Source: Pseudomonas moorei (GTDB lineage: Bacteria > Pseudomonadota > Gammaproteobacteria > Pseudomonadales > Pseudomonadaceae). Taken from it: DNA of 64,000 bases. This document shows, piece by piece, positions 48,850-59,277 of the stretch. The translations under genes were made by a program, and so were the position numbers. Below the pieces are notes generated by a model. That model had not been told where the DNA came from. It made no database searches and was given only the letters and a program-made list of their open reading frames with translations. Within the stretch, counting starts at the first letter, position 1, and each line of letters begins with the position of its first letter. The stretch covers positions 480,087 to 544,086 of the forward strand of contig NZ_VZPP01000002.1 of the NCBI RefSeq assembly GCF_008801475.1. The letters are read 5' to 3'.

Positions 48850-49020
48850 AAGCTTGATGACTGCACGTGTGAAGTAAGGTCGGGTCGATGGCCTGGCGAG
48901 TCAGAAGATGCAGGCTATCTATGTAAAACGTAGCTCCCTTCTTTTCATAAGCAAGCCGGGAGCGAGCCACTGACGGCTCTGGCGTTTCACGCGAACGCAC
49001 ATAATAAAGGGATTCACCGC

Positions 49021-50046
49021 ATGAGGAAATCACTACTCGCCTTGCTCCTTCTGGCCTCGGCAGGTTGGGCGCATGGGCAAGTGCAGCTCAGGGAAGGTTT
49101 TCCACAGCAATACACAGTGGTTGCAGGGGACACGCTCTGGGATATCTCGGCAAAATTCCTCCGTGAGCCATGGCAGTGGCCCGAGCTCTGGCAGGCCAAT
49201 CCCCGGATCGAAAATCCCGATCTGATTTATCCCGGCGACTTGCTATCGCTCGTCTACGTAGACGGCCAGCCACGGTTGACCCTCGATCGCGGTCCTTCCC
49301 GAGGCACCATCAAGCTTTCGCCACGGGTGCGCAGCAGCCCGGTCGCAGAGGCCATTCCGAGCATCCCACTGAAGTCGATCAACAGCTTTCTGCTGAGCAA
49401 CCGTATCGTCGACAAGGTCGAGGATTTCGACCAGGCACCCTACATCGTGGCCGGGGACGCCGAGCGGGTGCTCAGCGGCGTTGGCGATCGCATCTTTGCT
49501 CGCGGCCAATTCGACCCGGCGCAGCCGGTCTACGGCATCTTCCGCCAGGGCAAGGTCTACACCGATCCGCTGACCCAGGCGTTTCTGGGGATCAACGCCG
49601 ATGACATCGGCAGCGGCGAAGTCCTCGCCATTGAAGGCGACGTCGCCACGCTGGCGCTGCAACACACGACCCAGGAGGTGCGCCTCGGTGATCGTTTGTT
49701 CAGCGGTGAGGAACGCCCGATCAATTCGACCTTCATGCCCAGTGCCCCCAAAAACGAAATCAACGGCCTGATCATCGATGTGCCGCGCGGTGTCACCCAG
49801 ATCGGCGCGCTCGACGTGGTCACCCTGAACAAGGGCCAACGCGATGGGCTGACCGAAGGCAATGTCCTGGAAGTGATGAAGACCGGTGAAACCGTGCGTG
49901 ACCGGATCACCGGCCAGCCGCTGAAAATCCCCGATGAGCGCGCCGGACTGCTGATGGTCTTCCGCACCTACGACAAGCTCAGCTACGGGCTGGTACTCAA
50001 GGCATCGCGCTCGCTGGCGGTGATGGACAAGGTACGAAATCCGTAA
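49021..50046 (+). CDS. LysM-domain protein, secreted
   Basis: A 341-residue protein. An N-terminal signal peptide (MRKSLLALLLLASAGWAHG) is followed by a LysM domain with QYTVVAGDTLWDISAKF and NPDLIYPGDLLSL, which binds peptidoglycan. The rest (about 100-341) is a conserved domain of unknown role. It matches PA0020, upstream of dprA as in other Pseudomonas. It may be cotranscribed with dprA (81-bp gap, which contains a DnaA-box sequence at 50073). Confidence 0.9.
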   Translation: MRKSLLALLLLASAGWAHGQVQLREGFPQQYTVVAGDTLWDISAKFLREPWQWPELWQANPRIENPDLIYPGDLLSLVYVDGQPRLTLDRGPSRGTIKLSPRVRSSPVAEAIPSIPLKSINSFLLSNRIVDKVEDFDQAPYIVAGDAERVLSGVGDRIFARGQFDPAQPVYGIFRQGKVYTDPLTQAFLGINADDIGSGEVLAIEGDVATLALQHTTQEVRLGDRLFSGEERPINSTFMPSAPKNEINGLIIDVPRGVTQIGALDVVTLNKGQRDGLTEGNVLEVMKTGETVRDRITGQPLKIPDERAGLLMVFRTYDKLSYGLVLKASRSLAVMDKVRNP

Positions 50047-50127
50047 GCGTGCTTCACAAGTTACCAACAGAGTTATCCACAGCTTATTCCCGTTTGTACG
50101 GGTGCTCATAACGATCAAGGATGATCC

Positions 50128-51234
50128 ATGTCGATGCCTGCCTCTACACCGGTTTCCCCTGCGGAACTGGAAGCTCGTTTACGTCTGCACCGTCTACCTG
50201 AATTGGGTCCGGCGCGTTTCAAGAAACTGCTGGAGGCGTTCGGTTCGGCGTCCAAAGCCATCAGCGCACCCGCCAGTGCCTGGCGTGCGCTGGGTTTGCC
50301 GCTGGCCTGTTCCGAGGCCAGGCGATGCGCTGAAATCCGCGATGGCGCCAGCCACGCTTTGGCTTGGCTAGAGCGTCCTGGCCAGCATTTACTGATGTGG
50401 GACCAACCCGACTACCCTTCACTGCTGGCGCAAATCAGCGATGCGCCGCCGCTGTTATTTGTCGCTGGCGACCCCGGCATTCTGGAAAAACCTCAGTTGG
50501 CGATGGTGGGCAGTCGGCGTGCGTCACGGCCGGGCATGGACACCGCCGCGGCTTTTTCCCGCAGCCTGGCCGGCGCCGGGTTTGTCATTACCAGCGGTCT
50601 GGCCCTGGGCATCGACGCGGCCGCTCATCAGGCGGCTTTGGACATTGGCGGGCAAACGGTCGGGGTACTTGGCACGGGTCTTGAAAAATTTTATCCACAG
50701 CGCAATCGACGACTGGCCGACAAGATGATCGCCTCGGGTAGCGCGGTACTTTCGGAGTTCCCGCTAGACGCCGGACCGACCGCCAGCAACTTCCCGCGAC
50801 GCAATCGGATCATCAGCGGTTTGTCCCTCGGTGTGCTGGTGGTGGAGGCCAGCGTTGCCAGCGGTTCGTTGATCACCGCGAGGCTGGCGGCGGAACAGGG
50901 GCGCGAGGTGTATGCGATTCCGGGATCGATCCATCACCCCGGCGCCCGCGGTTGCCATCAGCTGATCCGCGACGGCGCCGTGCTGGTGGAAACCATCGAG
51001 CATATTCTCGAAGCCTTGCGCGGCTGGCAGCAGCTGCCGTTTTCCACAGAAGCGCCCGAGATGGCGGCGCCCCACCCATTGCTGACCCTGCTTCACGCCG
51101 CCCCGCTCTCCAGTGAAGCGCTGGCCGATGCCAGCGGCTGGGCCTTGCCCAAAGTGCTGGGGGCGTTGACGGAGCTGGAGATGGAGGGCCGCGCAGTCTG
51201 CGAAAACGGCCGCTGGTTTGCACGGGTGAGCTAG
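50128..51234 (+). CDS. dprA: DNA processing protein DprA
   Basis: A 368-residue RecA loader for incoming single-stranded DNA in transformation. The Rossmann-like core has MVGSRRASRPG, GLALGIDAAAHQAAL and FPRRNRIISGLS. A C-terminal winged-helix domain (about 305-365) is present. The gene is full length, but this alone does not show natural competence. Confidence 0.95.
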   Translation: MSMPASTPVSPAELEARLRLHRLPELGPARFKKLLEAFGSASKAISAPASAWRALGLPLACSEARRCAEIRDGASHALAWLERPGQHLLMWDQPDYPSLLAQISDAPPLLFVAGDPGILEKPQLAMVGSRRASRPGMDTAAAFSRSLAGAGFVITSGLALGIDAAAHQAALDIGGQTVGVLGTGLEKFYPQRNRRLADKMIASGSAVLSEFPLDAGPTASNFPRRNRIISGLSLGVLVVEASVASGSLITARLAAEQGREVYAIPGSIHHPGARGCHQLIRDGAVLVETIEHILEALRGWQQLPFSTEAPEMAAPHPLLTLLHAAPLSSEALADASGWALPKVLGALTELEMEGRAVCENGRWFARVS

Positions 51235-51288
51235 GTTTTATAAACAAGATCGGTAAACTGCGCAGAGCCTTATTCTGGAGTGTTTTTC

Positions 51289-51846
51289 ATGGTCAACAGT
51301 TGGCGTGTGCAACAAGCCGCGCAAGCAATTCGCGCCGGGGCGGTGATTGCCTACCCAACCGAAGCTGTCTGGGGTCTGGGTTGCGACCCGTGGGACGAAG
51401 AGGCCGTGGAGCGGCTGTTGCTGCTCAAGGGCCGGTCTGTGGATAAAGGCCTGATTCTGGTCGCCGACAATATCCGTCAGTTCGACTTCCTCTTCGACGA
51501 CTTCCCTGAGCTGTGGATGGATCGCATGGCCAGCACCTGGCCGGGGCCGAACACCTGGCTGGTGCCGCATCAGAACATGTTGCCGCAGTGGATTACCGGC
51601 GTGCATGAAACCGTGGCCCTGCGGGTCAGCGATCACCCGCTGGTGCGGGACTTGTGCTCGTTGGTCGGGCCGCTGGTGTCGACGTCCGCCAACCCTCAGG
51701 GCCGGCCGGCGGCGCGCACGCGGATTCGCGTGGAGCAGTATTTCCGGGGGCAGCTTGATCTGGTGCTGGGCGGGAATCTGGGAGGGCGCAAGAACCCGAG
51801 CGTGATTCGTGATCTGGCAACCGGCCAGGTGATGCGCGCAGGTTAA
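51289..51846 (+). CDS. tsaC: Threonylcarbamoyl-AMP synthase (TsaC/YrdC family)
   Basis: A 185-residue enzyme making threonylcarbamoyl-AMP for the t6A37 tRNA modification. The single YrdC domain has [32 protein letters not shown] and [12 protein letters not shown]. It is the short TsaC type without the Sua5 extension. The ATG at 51289 has TGGAG upstream; an in-frame ATG nine bases earlier is less likely. It follows dprA. Confidence 0.95.
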   Translation: MVNSWRVQQAAQAIRAGAVIAYPTEAVWGLGCDPWDEEAVERLLLLKGRSVDKGLILVADNIRQFDFLFDDFPELWMDRMASTWPGPNTWLVPHQNMLPQWITGVHETVALRVSDHPLVRDLCSLVGPLVSTSANPQGRPAARTRIRVEQYFRGQLDLVLGGNLGGRKNPSVIRDLATGQVMRAG

Positions 51847-51863
51847 GGCCGAGGGTGACCCCA

Positions 51864-51954
51864 ATCGCGGGCAAGCCCGTTACCACAGTGGATTCTGGTG
51901 TTCACAAAATATGTGTTCACAGCCAGTCCTTGTGGGAGCGGGCTTGCCCGCGAT
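51864..51954. repeat. REPIN: inverted pair of REP palindromes (type 3)
   Basis: ATCGCGGGCAAGCCCG (51864-51879) is mirrored by CGGGCTTGCCCGCGAT (51939-51954) between the convergent tsaC and quinone reductase genes. Confidence 0.9.
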
Positions 51955-51978
51955 GAGGCCGAGCAGGCGCTGAAATTG

Positions 51979-52956
51979 TTAAGGCAACAACACCACTGAC
52001 CCCGTTGTGCGCCGCGCCGACAACTCGGTCTGTGCCTTCGCCGCTTCAGCCAGTGGGTAACGCTGGCTGATATCGACCTTCAGCTTGCCGCTGATGATCA
52101 TCTCGAACAGTTCATCGGCCATTTTCTGCAGGTTTTCGGCGTTGTTGGCGTAGGTCGCCAGTGTGGGGCGGGTCACGTACAGCGAACCCTTCGCCGCCAG
52201 AATCCCCAGGTTCACCCCGTCCACCGCACCGGACGCATTGCCGAAACTCACCACCAGCCCCCGGGGCGCCACGCTGTCGAGCGAAGTCAGCCAGGTGTCC
52301 TTGCCGACGCCGTCATACACCACCGGGACCTTTTTGCCGTCAGTCAATTCCAGTACGCGCTGCGTGACGTTTTCATGGCTGTAGTCAATGGTCGCCCAGG
52401 CGCCGTTGGCCTTGGCCAGCGCGGCTTTCTCCGCTGAACTCACAGTGCCAATCAACTTCACACCCAGTGCTTTGGCCCATTGGCAAGCCAGTGAACCCAC
52501 GCCACCGGCCGCCGCGTGGAACAAGATGGTTTCGCCGCCCTTGAGTTCGTAGGTCTGACGCAACAGGTATTGCACGGTCAGGCCTTTGAGCATGACCCCG
52601 GCGGCTTGTTCGAAGCTGATGGCGTCCGGCAGATGCACCAGGTTGGCCGCAGGCAATACATGCACGTCACTGTAGGCACCCAATGGCCCGCTGCCATAGG
52701 CCACGCGATCACCGACCTTGAATCGGGTGACTTCGCTGCCGACCGCCTCGACCACGCCCGCCCCTTCGGCACCCACACCCGATGGCAGGGATGGTGGCGA
52801 ATAGAGGCCGCTGCGGTAATAGGTATCGATGAAGTTCAGGCCGATGGCCTTGTTGCTCACGCGGACCTGCTGCGGGCCGGGCTCGGCGGGTTGGTAATCC
52901 ACATACTCGAGCACTTCGGGGCCACCGTGGGCACGGAACTGGATACGCTTTGCCAT
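51979..52956 (-). CDS. qor: NADPH:quinone oxidoreductase (zinc-independent MDR family)
   Basis: A 325-residue protein with the family start AKRIQFRAHGGPEVLEY, the NADPH motif AAAGGVGSLACQWAKALG, and no catalytic zinc cysteines, as in Qor. It reduces quinones by one electron. The ATG at 52956 has AGGAGA upstream; the frame is open far into the divergent hemF, but that part is antisense to it. Confidence 0.95.
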   Translation of the reverse strand: MAKRIQFRAHGGPEVLEYVDYQPAEPGPQQVRVSNKAIGLNFIDTYYRSGLYSPPSLPSGVGAEGAGVVEAVGSEVTRFKVGDRVAYGSGPLGAYSDVHVLPAANLVHLPDAISFEQAAGVMLKGLTVQYLLRQTYELKGGETILFHAAAGGVGSLACQWAKALGVKLIGTVSSAEKAALAKANGAWATIDYSHENVTQRVLELTDGKKVPVVYDGVGKDTWLTSLDSVAPRGLVVSFGNASGAVDGVNLGILAAKGSLYVTRPTLATYANNAENLQKMADELFEMIISGKLKVDISQRYPLAEAAKAQTELSARRTTGSVVLLP

Positions 52957-53097
52957 CTGCACTCTCCTGAGATCGTTTCTACCAAAGCGTCCTATCGGAC
53001 TCCTAAGCTTGATCTTCGTCAACTGCGACGAGCGCATCGGCGGTGGTATGCTACGCGCCCATTTGCGCCGGCTGAGCTCCAATGGAGCGCCGCGTAG

Positions 53098-54036
<939 letters not shown>

Positions 54037-54049
54037 ACGAGGAATCCTG

Positions 54050-54871
54050 ATGGACCGTTACGTCGTATTCGGCAACCCGATTGGTCACAGCAAGTCGCCG
54101 CTGATCCATCGCTTGTTTGCCGAGCAGACCGCCCAGAAACTCGACTACAGCACTTCGCTGGCGCCGCTCGACGATTTTTCCGGCTGTGCCCGGGCGTTTT
54201 TCCTCGAAGGTCGTGGGGCGAATGTCACTGTGCCGTTCAAGGAAGAGGCCTTTCGTCTCGCCGACAGCCTGACGGCGCGGGCCCAACGGGCCGGGGCGGT
54301 GAATACCCTGAGCAAACTGGCCGATGGCACTCTGCTGGGCGATAACACTGACGGTGCCGGCCTGGTGCGCGACCTGACAGTCAATGCCGGGTTCAGCCTC
54401 AAGGGCAAACGCATCCTGCTGCTTGGTGCTGGCGGCGCGGTGCGCGGTGCATTGGAGCCTTTGTTGGCGGAGCAACCGGCGTCGGTGATCATCGCCAACC
54501 GCACAGTGGACAAGGCCGAGTTGCTGGCGGAGCTGTTCTGCGACCTGGGCCCGGTATCGGCCAGCGGTTATGACTGGTTGCAGGAGTCGGTGGACCTGAT
54601 CATCAACGCGACGTCCGCCAGCCTCTCGGGCGAAGTCCCGCCGATCGCCGCCAGCCTGATCGAGCCGGGCAAAACGGTGTGCTACGACATGATGTACGGC
54701 AAGGAACCAACCTCGTTCTGCCGTTGGGCCAGCGAACACGGTGCCGCAGTGGCGATGGATGGCTTGGGCATGCTCGCCGAACAGGCGGCTGAGGCTTTTT
54801 TCCTGTGGCGCGGCGTGCGCCCGGATACGGCGCCGGTGCTGGCCGAGTTGCGCCGGCAGTTGGCCCTCTAG
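54050..54871 (+). CDS. aroE: Shikimate dehydrogenase (NADP+)
   Basis: A 273-residue enzyme reducing 3-dehydroshikimate in aromatic amino acid synthesis. [12 protein letters not shown] binds shikimate, NVTVPFKE carries the catalytic lysine, and [10 protein letters not shown] is the NADP-binding loop. The hemF-aroE pair is conserved in Pseudomonas. Confidence 0.98.
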   Translation: MDRYVVFGNPIGHSKSPLIHRLFAEQTAQKLDYSTSLAPLDDFSGCARAFFLEGRGANVTVPFKEEAFRLADSLTARAQRAGAVNTLSKLADGTLLGDNTDGAGLVRDLTVNAGFSLKGKRILLLGAGGAVRGALEPLLAEQPASVIIANRTVDKAELLAELFCDLGPVSASGYDWLQESVDLIINATSASLSGEVPPIAASLIEPGKTVCYDMMYGKEPTSFCRWASEHGAAVAMDGLGMLAEQAAEAFFLWRGVRPDTAPVLAELRRQLAL

Positions 54872-54876
54872 GCCTT

Positions 54877-54906
54877 TGTGGCGAGGGAGCTTGCTCCCTC
54901 GCCACA
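54877..54906. repeat. Single REP palindrome (type 4)
   Basis: TGTGGCGAGGGAGC followed by its complement half TTGCTCCCTCGCCACA forms a near-perfect hairpin directly after aroE. It may also act as an mRNA-end stabiliser or terminator between the convergent aroE and SulP genes. Confidence 0.88.
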
Positions 54907-54934
54907 GGGTTCAGTGTATTTCCCGTGCGGTGTT

Positions 54935-56503
54935 TCAGTCTTCAAACCGAATCGGGCATTTCTCCGCGCCTTCGAGCTTGCGTAACTCTTCCACCACCTG
55001 CGGCCGAGCCTGGCGCAGGGTCAGGCTGCGATTCTGGCGCAGCAGTCGGCGCGCTTCCTGATGCAGCATTTCCACGCCCGAATAGTCGATGAAGTTGATC
55101 TGCTGCGCCTCGATCACCACCCGCGCACCGTGCATCAGTTGCAGGCGCACTTGCAGGTAGTGGCTGGCGCCGAAAAAGATCGAACCGCCGACCCGCAGAA
55201 TGTCCTCATCGCCATTGCGTATATGTTGTACCCGCGGTTGTGAGGTGCGTTTGAGGTAGAAGAACAGCGACGCCAGCACGCCGGCATAGATGGCCGTCTG
55301 CAATTCCAGCAGCAAGGTCGCGACGCAAGTCAGGGCCATCACCACGAATTCGGCATGGCTGACCCGCAGCAAGGCGCGAATGCCGCGATGGTCGACCAAT
55401 CCCCAGGCGATCAACAGGATGCTGCCGGCCATGGCCGGGATTGGAATGTGTGCGATCAGGCTGGCGCCGAAGATCGCGAACAGTGCCACCCACAACGCCG
55501 AAAATACCCCCGCCAACGGTGAGCAGGCGCCGGCTTCATAGCTCAGCCCTGAGCGGGTAAAGGAGCCGGCTGACAGCGATCCGGAAAAGAACGCACCGAT
55601 GATGTTGGATAAGCCTTGGGCGCGAACTTCCTGATTGGCATCGAGCAACTGCTGTGACCGTGCGGACAGCGAGCGGGCAATCGACAGGCTGGTCACCAGC
55701 CCGAGCATGCCCACGGCCACGGCACTGGGCAGCAGGCGCAGGATCAGGTCGAGGTCCAGCGGCAACGGGCTGAACGGCGGTAACTTTCCAGTGAAGGCGC
55801 TGACCAGTTGCACATGACCGAACATTGCTGGCCAGAGCCAAACCAGCAGCGCGCCCAGCATCAGCGTGATCAACAGGGTCGGCCAGCGCGGCAACAACAG
55901 TTTCAGGATCGCGCCGATCACGACGGTGGCCAGGCCCAGTGCCAGAGATGGTTTATCCACCTTGTCGAGATGCCTGAATAAATTGATGAAGCTGTCCAGG
56001 GCAGTGGCCTGGCTCGGCAAGTCCAGCCCCAGCAGATTGGGCAACTGGCCGACGGCAATCACCACGGCCGCGCCTAGCGTGAAGCCCAGCACCACAGAGT
56101 GAGAGACGAAATTCACCAGTGCGCCAAACCGCAACAAACCCAGCAGCCACTGGAAAACCCCGGCCAGGAACGTCAGCAACAGGATCAAGGTGACGTAGTC
56201 CTGCGTCGCGGGAACGGCCAGAGGACTGACGCTGGCGTACAGGACAATGGAGATGGCCGCCGTAGGACCACAGATCAAATGCCACGACGAACCCCACAAA
56301 CAAGCAATCAGCACCGGGATGATCGCCGCGTACAGGCCATATTCCGGTGGCAGGCCGGCAATCAGCGCGTAGGCGATGGATTGCGGCAGCGCGAGGATGG
56401 CGCCACTGAGCCCGACAATCAGATCACGACCAACGCTGGCGCGGGTTTGCCGGGGTAACCAGGTGAGGAAGGGAAAGAGTGAATGGCGACTGGGAAGGGC
56501 CAT
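54935..56503 (-). CDS. SulP-family anion (sulfate) transporter with STAS domain
   Basis: A 522-residue protein with about 10-12 membrane helices and a C-terminal cytoplasmic STAS domain (about 420-515, with INFIDYSGVEML). The family signature GLPPEYGLYAA is near the N-terminus. SulP carriers move sulfate, bicarbonate or other anions. The neighbouring choline sulfatase makes sulfate a plausible substrate. The ATG at 56503 has AGAGGA upstream. It is equivalent to PA0029 by position. Confidence 0.9.
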   Translation of the reverse strand: MALPSRHSLFPFLTWLPRQTRASVGRDLIVGLSGAILALPQSIAYALIAGLPPEYGLYAAIIPVLIACLWGSSWHLICGPTAAISIVLYASVSPLAVPATQDYVTLILLLTFLAGVFQWLLGLLRFGALVNFVSHSVVLGFTLGAAVVIAVGQLPNLLGLDLPSQATALDSFINLFRHLDKVDKPSLALGLATVVIGAILKLLLPRWPTLLITLMLGALLVWLWPAMFGHVQLVSAFTGKLPPFSPLPLDLDLILRLLPSAVAVGMLGLVTSLSIARSLSARSQQLLDANQEVRAQGLSNIIGAFFSGSLSAGSFTRSGLSYEAGACSPLAGVFSALWVALFAIFGASLIAHIPIPAMAGSILLIAWGLVDHRGIRALLRVSHAEFVVMALTCVATLLLELQTAIYAGVLASLFFYLKRTSQPRVQHIRNGDEDILRVGGSIFFGASHYLQVRLQLMHGARVVIEAQQINFIDYSGVEMLHQEARRLLRQNRSLTLRQARPQVVEELRKLEGAEKCPIRFED

Positions 56504-56571
56504 GGGTCCTCTCGGTTGGGGATTTTCGCAAGGGTAGCAGGACGACAACGAAATTGTGGCAGGGCTATTTC

Positions 56572-56703
56572 TGTGGCGAGGGAGCTTGCTCCCGCTCGGC
56601 TGCGTAGCAGACGCAAGCCCGGACGACTCGATAAGACAGATTCACCGAGTTGACCGGACGGGGAGCGCTACGCGCTCCAGCGGGAGCAAGCTCCCTCGCC
56701 ACA
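56572..56703. repeat. REPIN: inverted pair of type 4 REP palindromes
   Basis: TGTGGCGAGGGAGCTTGCTC (56572 on) is mirrored by GAGCAAGCTCCCTCGCCACA (ends 56703). Between the arms is an extra palindrome, GGAGCGCTACGCGCTCC. The repeat is of the same type as the single copy at 54877. Confidence 0.88.
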
Positions 56704-56711
56704 GGTCATTA

Positions 56712-57632
56712 TCAGAGCCTGGCTTTCACCGCCGGCAACGCATCCTTGCCATCCACGGTCTTCACGCCATCGAGCCACTTGTCCAGCACCGCCGGGTTGG
56801 CCTTGATCCATGCCTTGGCCGCGTCGGCATTGCTGATTTTCTTGTTCACCACCTCGGCCATGATGCTGTTTTCCATCTCCTGGGTGAAACTCAGGTTGGT
56901 CAGCAGCTTGCCAACGTTCGGACAGGCCTGTGCATAACCTTTGCGGGTCAGAGTGTGGACGCTGCCGGTATCGCCGAAATACTTCTCGCCGCCCTTGAGG
57001 TAATGCATTTTCAGCTGCACGTTCATCGGGTGCGGGGTCCAGCCGAGGAAGGTCACGAACTTCTGTTTTTTCACGGCGCGAGACACTTCGGCGAGCATCG
57101 CCTGTTCGCTGGATTCGACCAGTTTCCACTGACCCATGTCGAAGTCGTTCTTCTTGATGATTTCCTGCAACGAGGCATTCGCGGGCGCGCCGGAGCCGAT
57201 GCCGTAGATCTTCTTGTCGAACTTGTCGGCGAACTTGTTCAGGTCGGCAAAGTTATGCACACCCGCATCCCACACGTAGTCCGGGACGGCGAGGGTGAAT
57301 TCCGTGCCATCGAGGTTCTTCGACAGTTGCGTGACATCGCCGGTGGCGACGAATTTGTCGTAGAAGCCCTGCTGCGCCGGCATCCAGTTACCCAGGAACA
57401 CATCGACCTGGCCATCCTTTAGCCCGCCATAGGTGATCGGCACCGCCAGGGTGTCGACCTTGGCCTTGTAGCCCATGCCGTCCAGCAGAAACCCGGTGAT
57501 GGCGTTGGTCGCGGCGATGTCGCTCCAGCCGGGATCGGCCATTTTCACCGTATCGCAGCTCTGATCGGCAAACGCCGAAGTGCTGCCCAGAGCCAGGAGC
57601 CCGACCGTCAGTATTGTGGATAACCTTTGCAT
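56712..57632 (-). CDS. choX: Choline/betaine-type periplasmic substrate-binding protein
   Basis: A 306-residue protein with signal peptide MQRLSTILTVGLLALGSTSAFA (about 22 residues, given here as its first part MQRLSTILTVGLL). The mature part belongs to the OpuAC/ChoX family (DPGWSDIAATNAITGFLL near its start), which binds quaternary amines with aromatic residues. The ATG at 57632 has GGGGAA upstream. It follows betC by 16 bases, so it likely brings choline (or choline sulfate) to an ABC permease encoded elsewhere; no permease gene is in this cluster. Confidence 0.9.
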   Translation of the reverse strand: MQRLSTILTVGLLALGSTSAFADQSCDTVKMADPGWSDIAATNAITGFLLDGMGYKAKVDTLAVPITYGGLKDGQVDVFLGNWMPAQQGFYDKFVATGDVTQLSKNLDGTEFTLAVPDYVWDAGVHNFADLNKFADKFDKKIYGIGSGAPANASLQEIIKKNDFDMGQWKLVESSEQAMLAEVSRAVKKQKFVTFLGWTPHPMNVQLKMHYLKGGEKYFGDTGSVHTLTRKGYAQACPNVGKLLTNLSFTQEMENSIMAEVVNKKISNADAAKAWIKANPAVLDKWLDGVKTVDGKDALPAVKARL

Positions 57633-57648
57633 GGACTTCCCCTTAACA

Positions 57649-59163
57649 TTATTGATTTTGGCAGGGTTGTGGATAACGTGCTTTACGCTCCAGATCATCA
57701 AGGTCGATGTGGTTGCGCATGTACTGCTGACTGGCGTCCACCAGCGGCTGGTGATCCCAGCTCTTCAGCTTGCCGATGGTCAGCGCATCGGCGACGAAAC
57801 GCCGGCGTCTCTGGCTCGCGAGCACCTGTTGGTGGATCGCGGGGATGTCCCATCGGGCCCGCGCTTCGGCGAGAAAATCGTCGAACAGCAGGCGATGTTG
57901 CGGAGACTGGCTGAGTTCTTCCAGTTCGTGCGGGTCATTGTGCACATCGAAGAGTAGGCAAGGGTCGTCTTCGCTGTAGATGAATTTGTAGGCGCCGCGG
58001 CGAATCATCATCAACGGGCTGATGGTGCCTTCGGCCATGTACTCGCCGAACACTTCGTCGTGACCGCCCTGCCCTTGCAGGTGCGGAACCAGTGAACGGC
58101 CATCGAGCGGCAAGCCCGGTTCCAGCGAACCGCCCGCCAGTTCGACGAAGGTCGGCAGCAGGTCGGCAGTGGACACTGAGGCGCTGACCCGACCGGCGCC
58201 GAATTGCCCCGGGGCACTTATCAACAGGGGCACGCGAGCCGCCATTTCATACCAGTGCATTTTGTACCAGAGGCCACGCTCACCGAGCATGTCGCCGTGG
58301 TCGCCAGAGAACACGATGATGGTGTCATCGATGAGCCCGGTATCTTCGAGTGTTTGCAGGAGTTTGCCGACGTTGCTATCGATATAGCTGCACGCGCCGA
58401 AATAGGCGCGGCGGGCGTCGCGGATCTTATCCACAGGCAGCGGCTTGTCCCACAGGTCGTAGACCTTGAGCAAGCGTTGCGAATGCGGATCGAGCTCGTG
58501 TTGATCCGGCGTCGCAGGCAACGGGATATCGGCATCGTCGTACAGATCCCAGAATGCCTTGGGAATGGTGTACGGATCATGGGGGTGAGTCATCGAAACG
58601 GTCAGGCAGAACGGCCGGTCGCCGTCTTCGCGGATGTGATCGAACAAATACTGCTGGGCCTTGAACACCACTTCTTCGTCAAAATCGAGTTGATTGGTGC
58701 GTACGCAGGGTCCGGCTTGCAGCACCGAAGACATGTTGTGATACCAGGACGGGCGCACATCCGGCTCGTCCCAATTCACTGCCCAGCCGTAGTCGGCTGG
58801 ATAGATATCGCTGGTCAGACGTTCTTCATAGCCGTGCAATTGGTCCGGGCCGCAGAAATGCATCTTGCCCGACAGCGCGGTGCGGTAGCCGAGGCGACGC
58901 AGATAGTGGGCATAGGTCGGTACGTCGGCCGGGAAATCCGCTGCGTTGTCGTAGGCGCCAATCTTGCTCGGCAACTGACCGCTGACCAGGGTAAAGCGCG
59001 AAGGCGCGCACAGAGGGCTGTTGCAGTACGCGGCGTCGAATACCACGCCTTGGGCGGCGAGGCGGCTGAGATTAGGCAGTTTGATCGGCGAAGGACCGTA
59101 GAACGGCAACATTGGCGCGGCCATCTGATCGGCCATGATGAAAAGAATGTTCTTGCGCTTCAT
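57649..59163 (-). CDS. betC: Choline sulfatase
   Basis: A 504-residue type I sulfatase that splits choline-O-sulfate into choline and sulfate. The active-site sequence CAPSR (C52) is the formylglycine signature; FIMADQ at the N-terminus supplies metal ligands. The ATG at 59163 (MKRKNILFIMADQ) is the usual start. It leads the betC-choX operon and is divergent from a LysR gene, the standard arrangement for choline-sulfate use. Confidence 0.95.
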   Translation of the reverse strand: MKRKNILFIMADQMAAPMLPFYGPSPIKLPNLSRLAAQGVVFDAAYCNSPLCAPSRFTLVSGQLPSKIGAYDNAADFPADVPTYAHYLRRLGYRTALSGKMHFCGPDQLHGYEERLTSDIYPADYGWAVNWDEPDVRPSWYHNMSSVLQAGPCVRTNQLDFDEEVVFKAQQYLFDHIREDGDRPFCLTVSMTHPHDPYTIPKAFWDLYDDADIPLPATPDQHELDPHSQRLLKVYDLWDKPLPVDKIRDARRAYFGACSYIDSNVGKLLQTLEDTGLIDDTIIVFSGDHGDMLGERGLWYKMHWYEMAARVPLLISAPGQFGAGRVSASVSTADLLPTFVELAGGSLEPGLPLDGRSLVPHLQGQGGHDEVFGEYMAEGTISPLMMIRRGAYKFIYSEDDPCLLFDVHNDPHELEELSQSPQHRLLFDDFLAEARARWDIPAIHQQVLASQRRRRFVADALTIGKLKSWDHQPLVDASQQYMRNHIDLDDLERKARYPQPCQNQ

Positions 59164-59277
59164 GTGATCGCGGCATTCCATAGTGGATGTTTATGCGAGA
59201 GTGCTGCGATCGAGCATGTAACCCATGCGAATTGCGGTAAAGCCCCTGTACGGCAATGACTAGGATAAGCACAGCTT

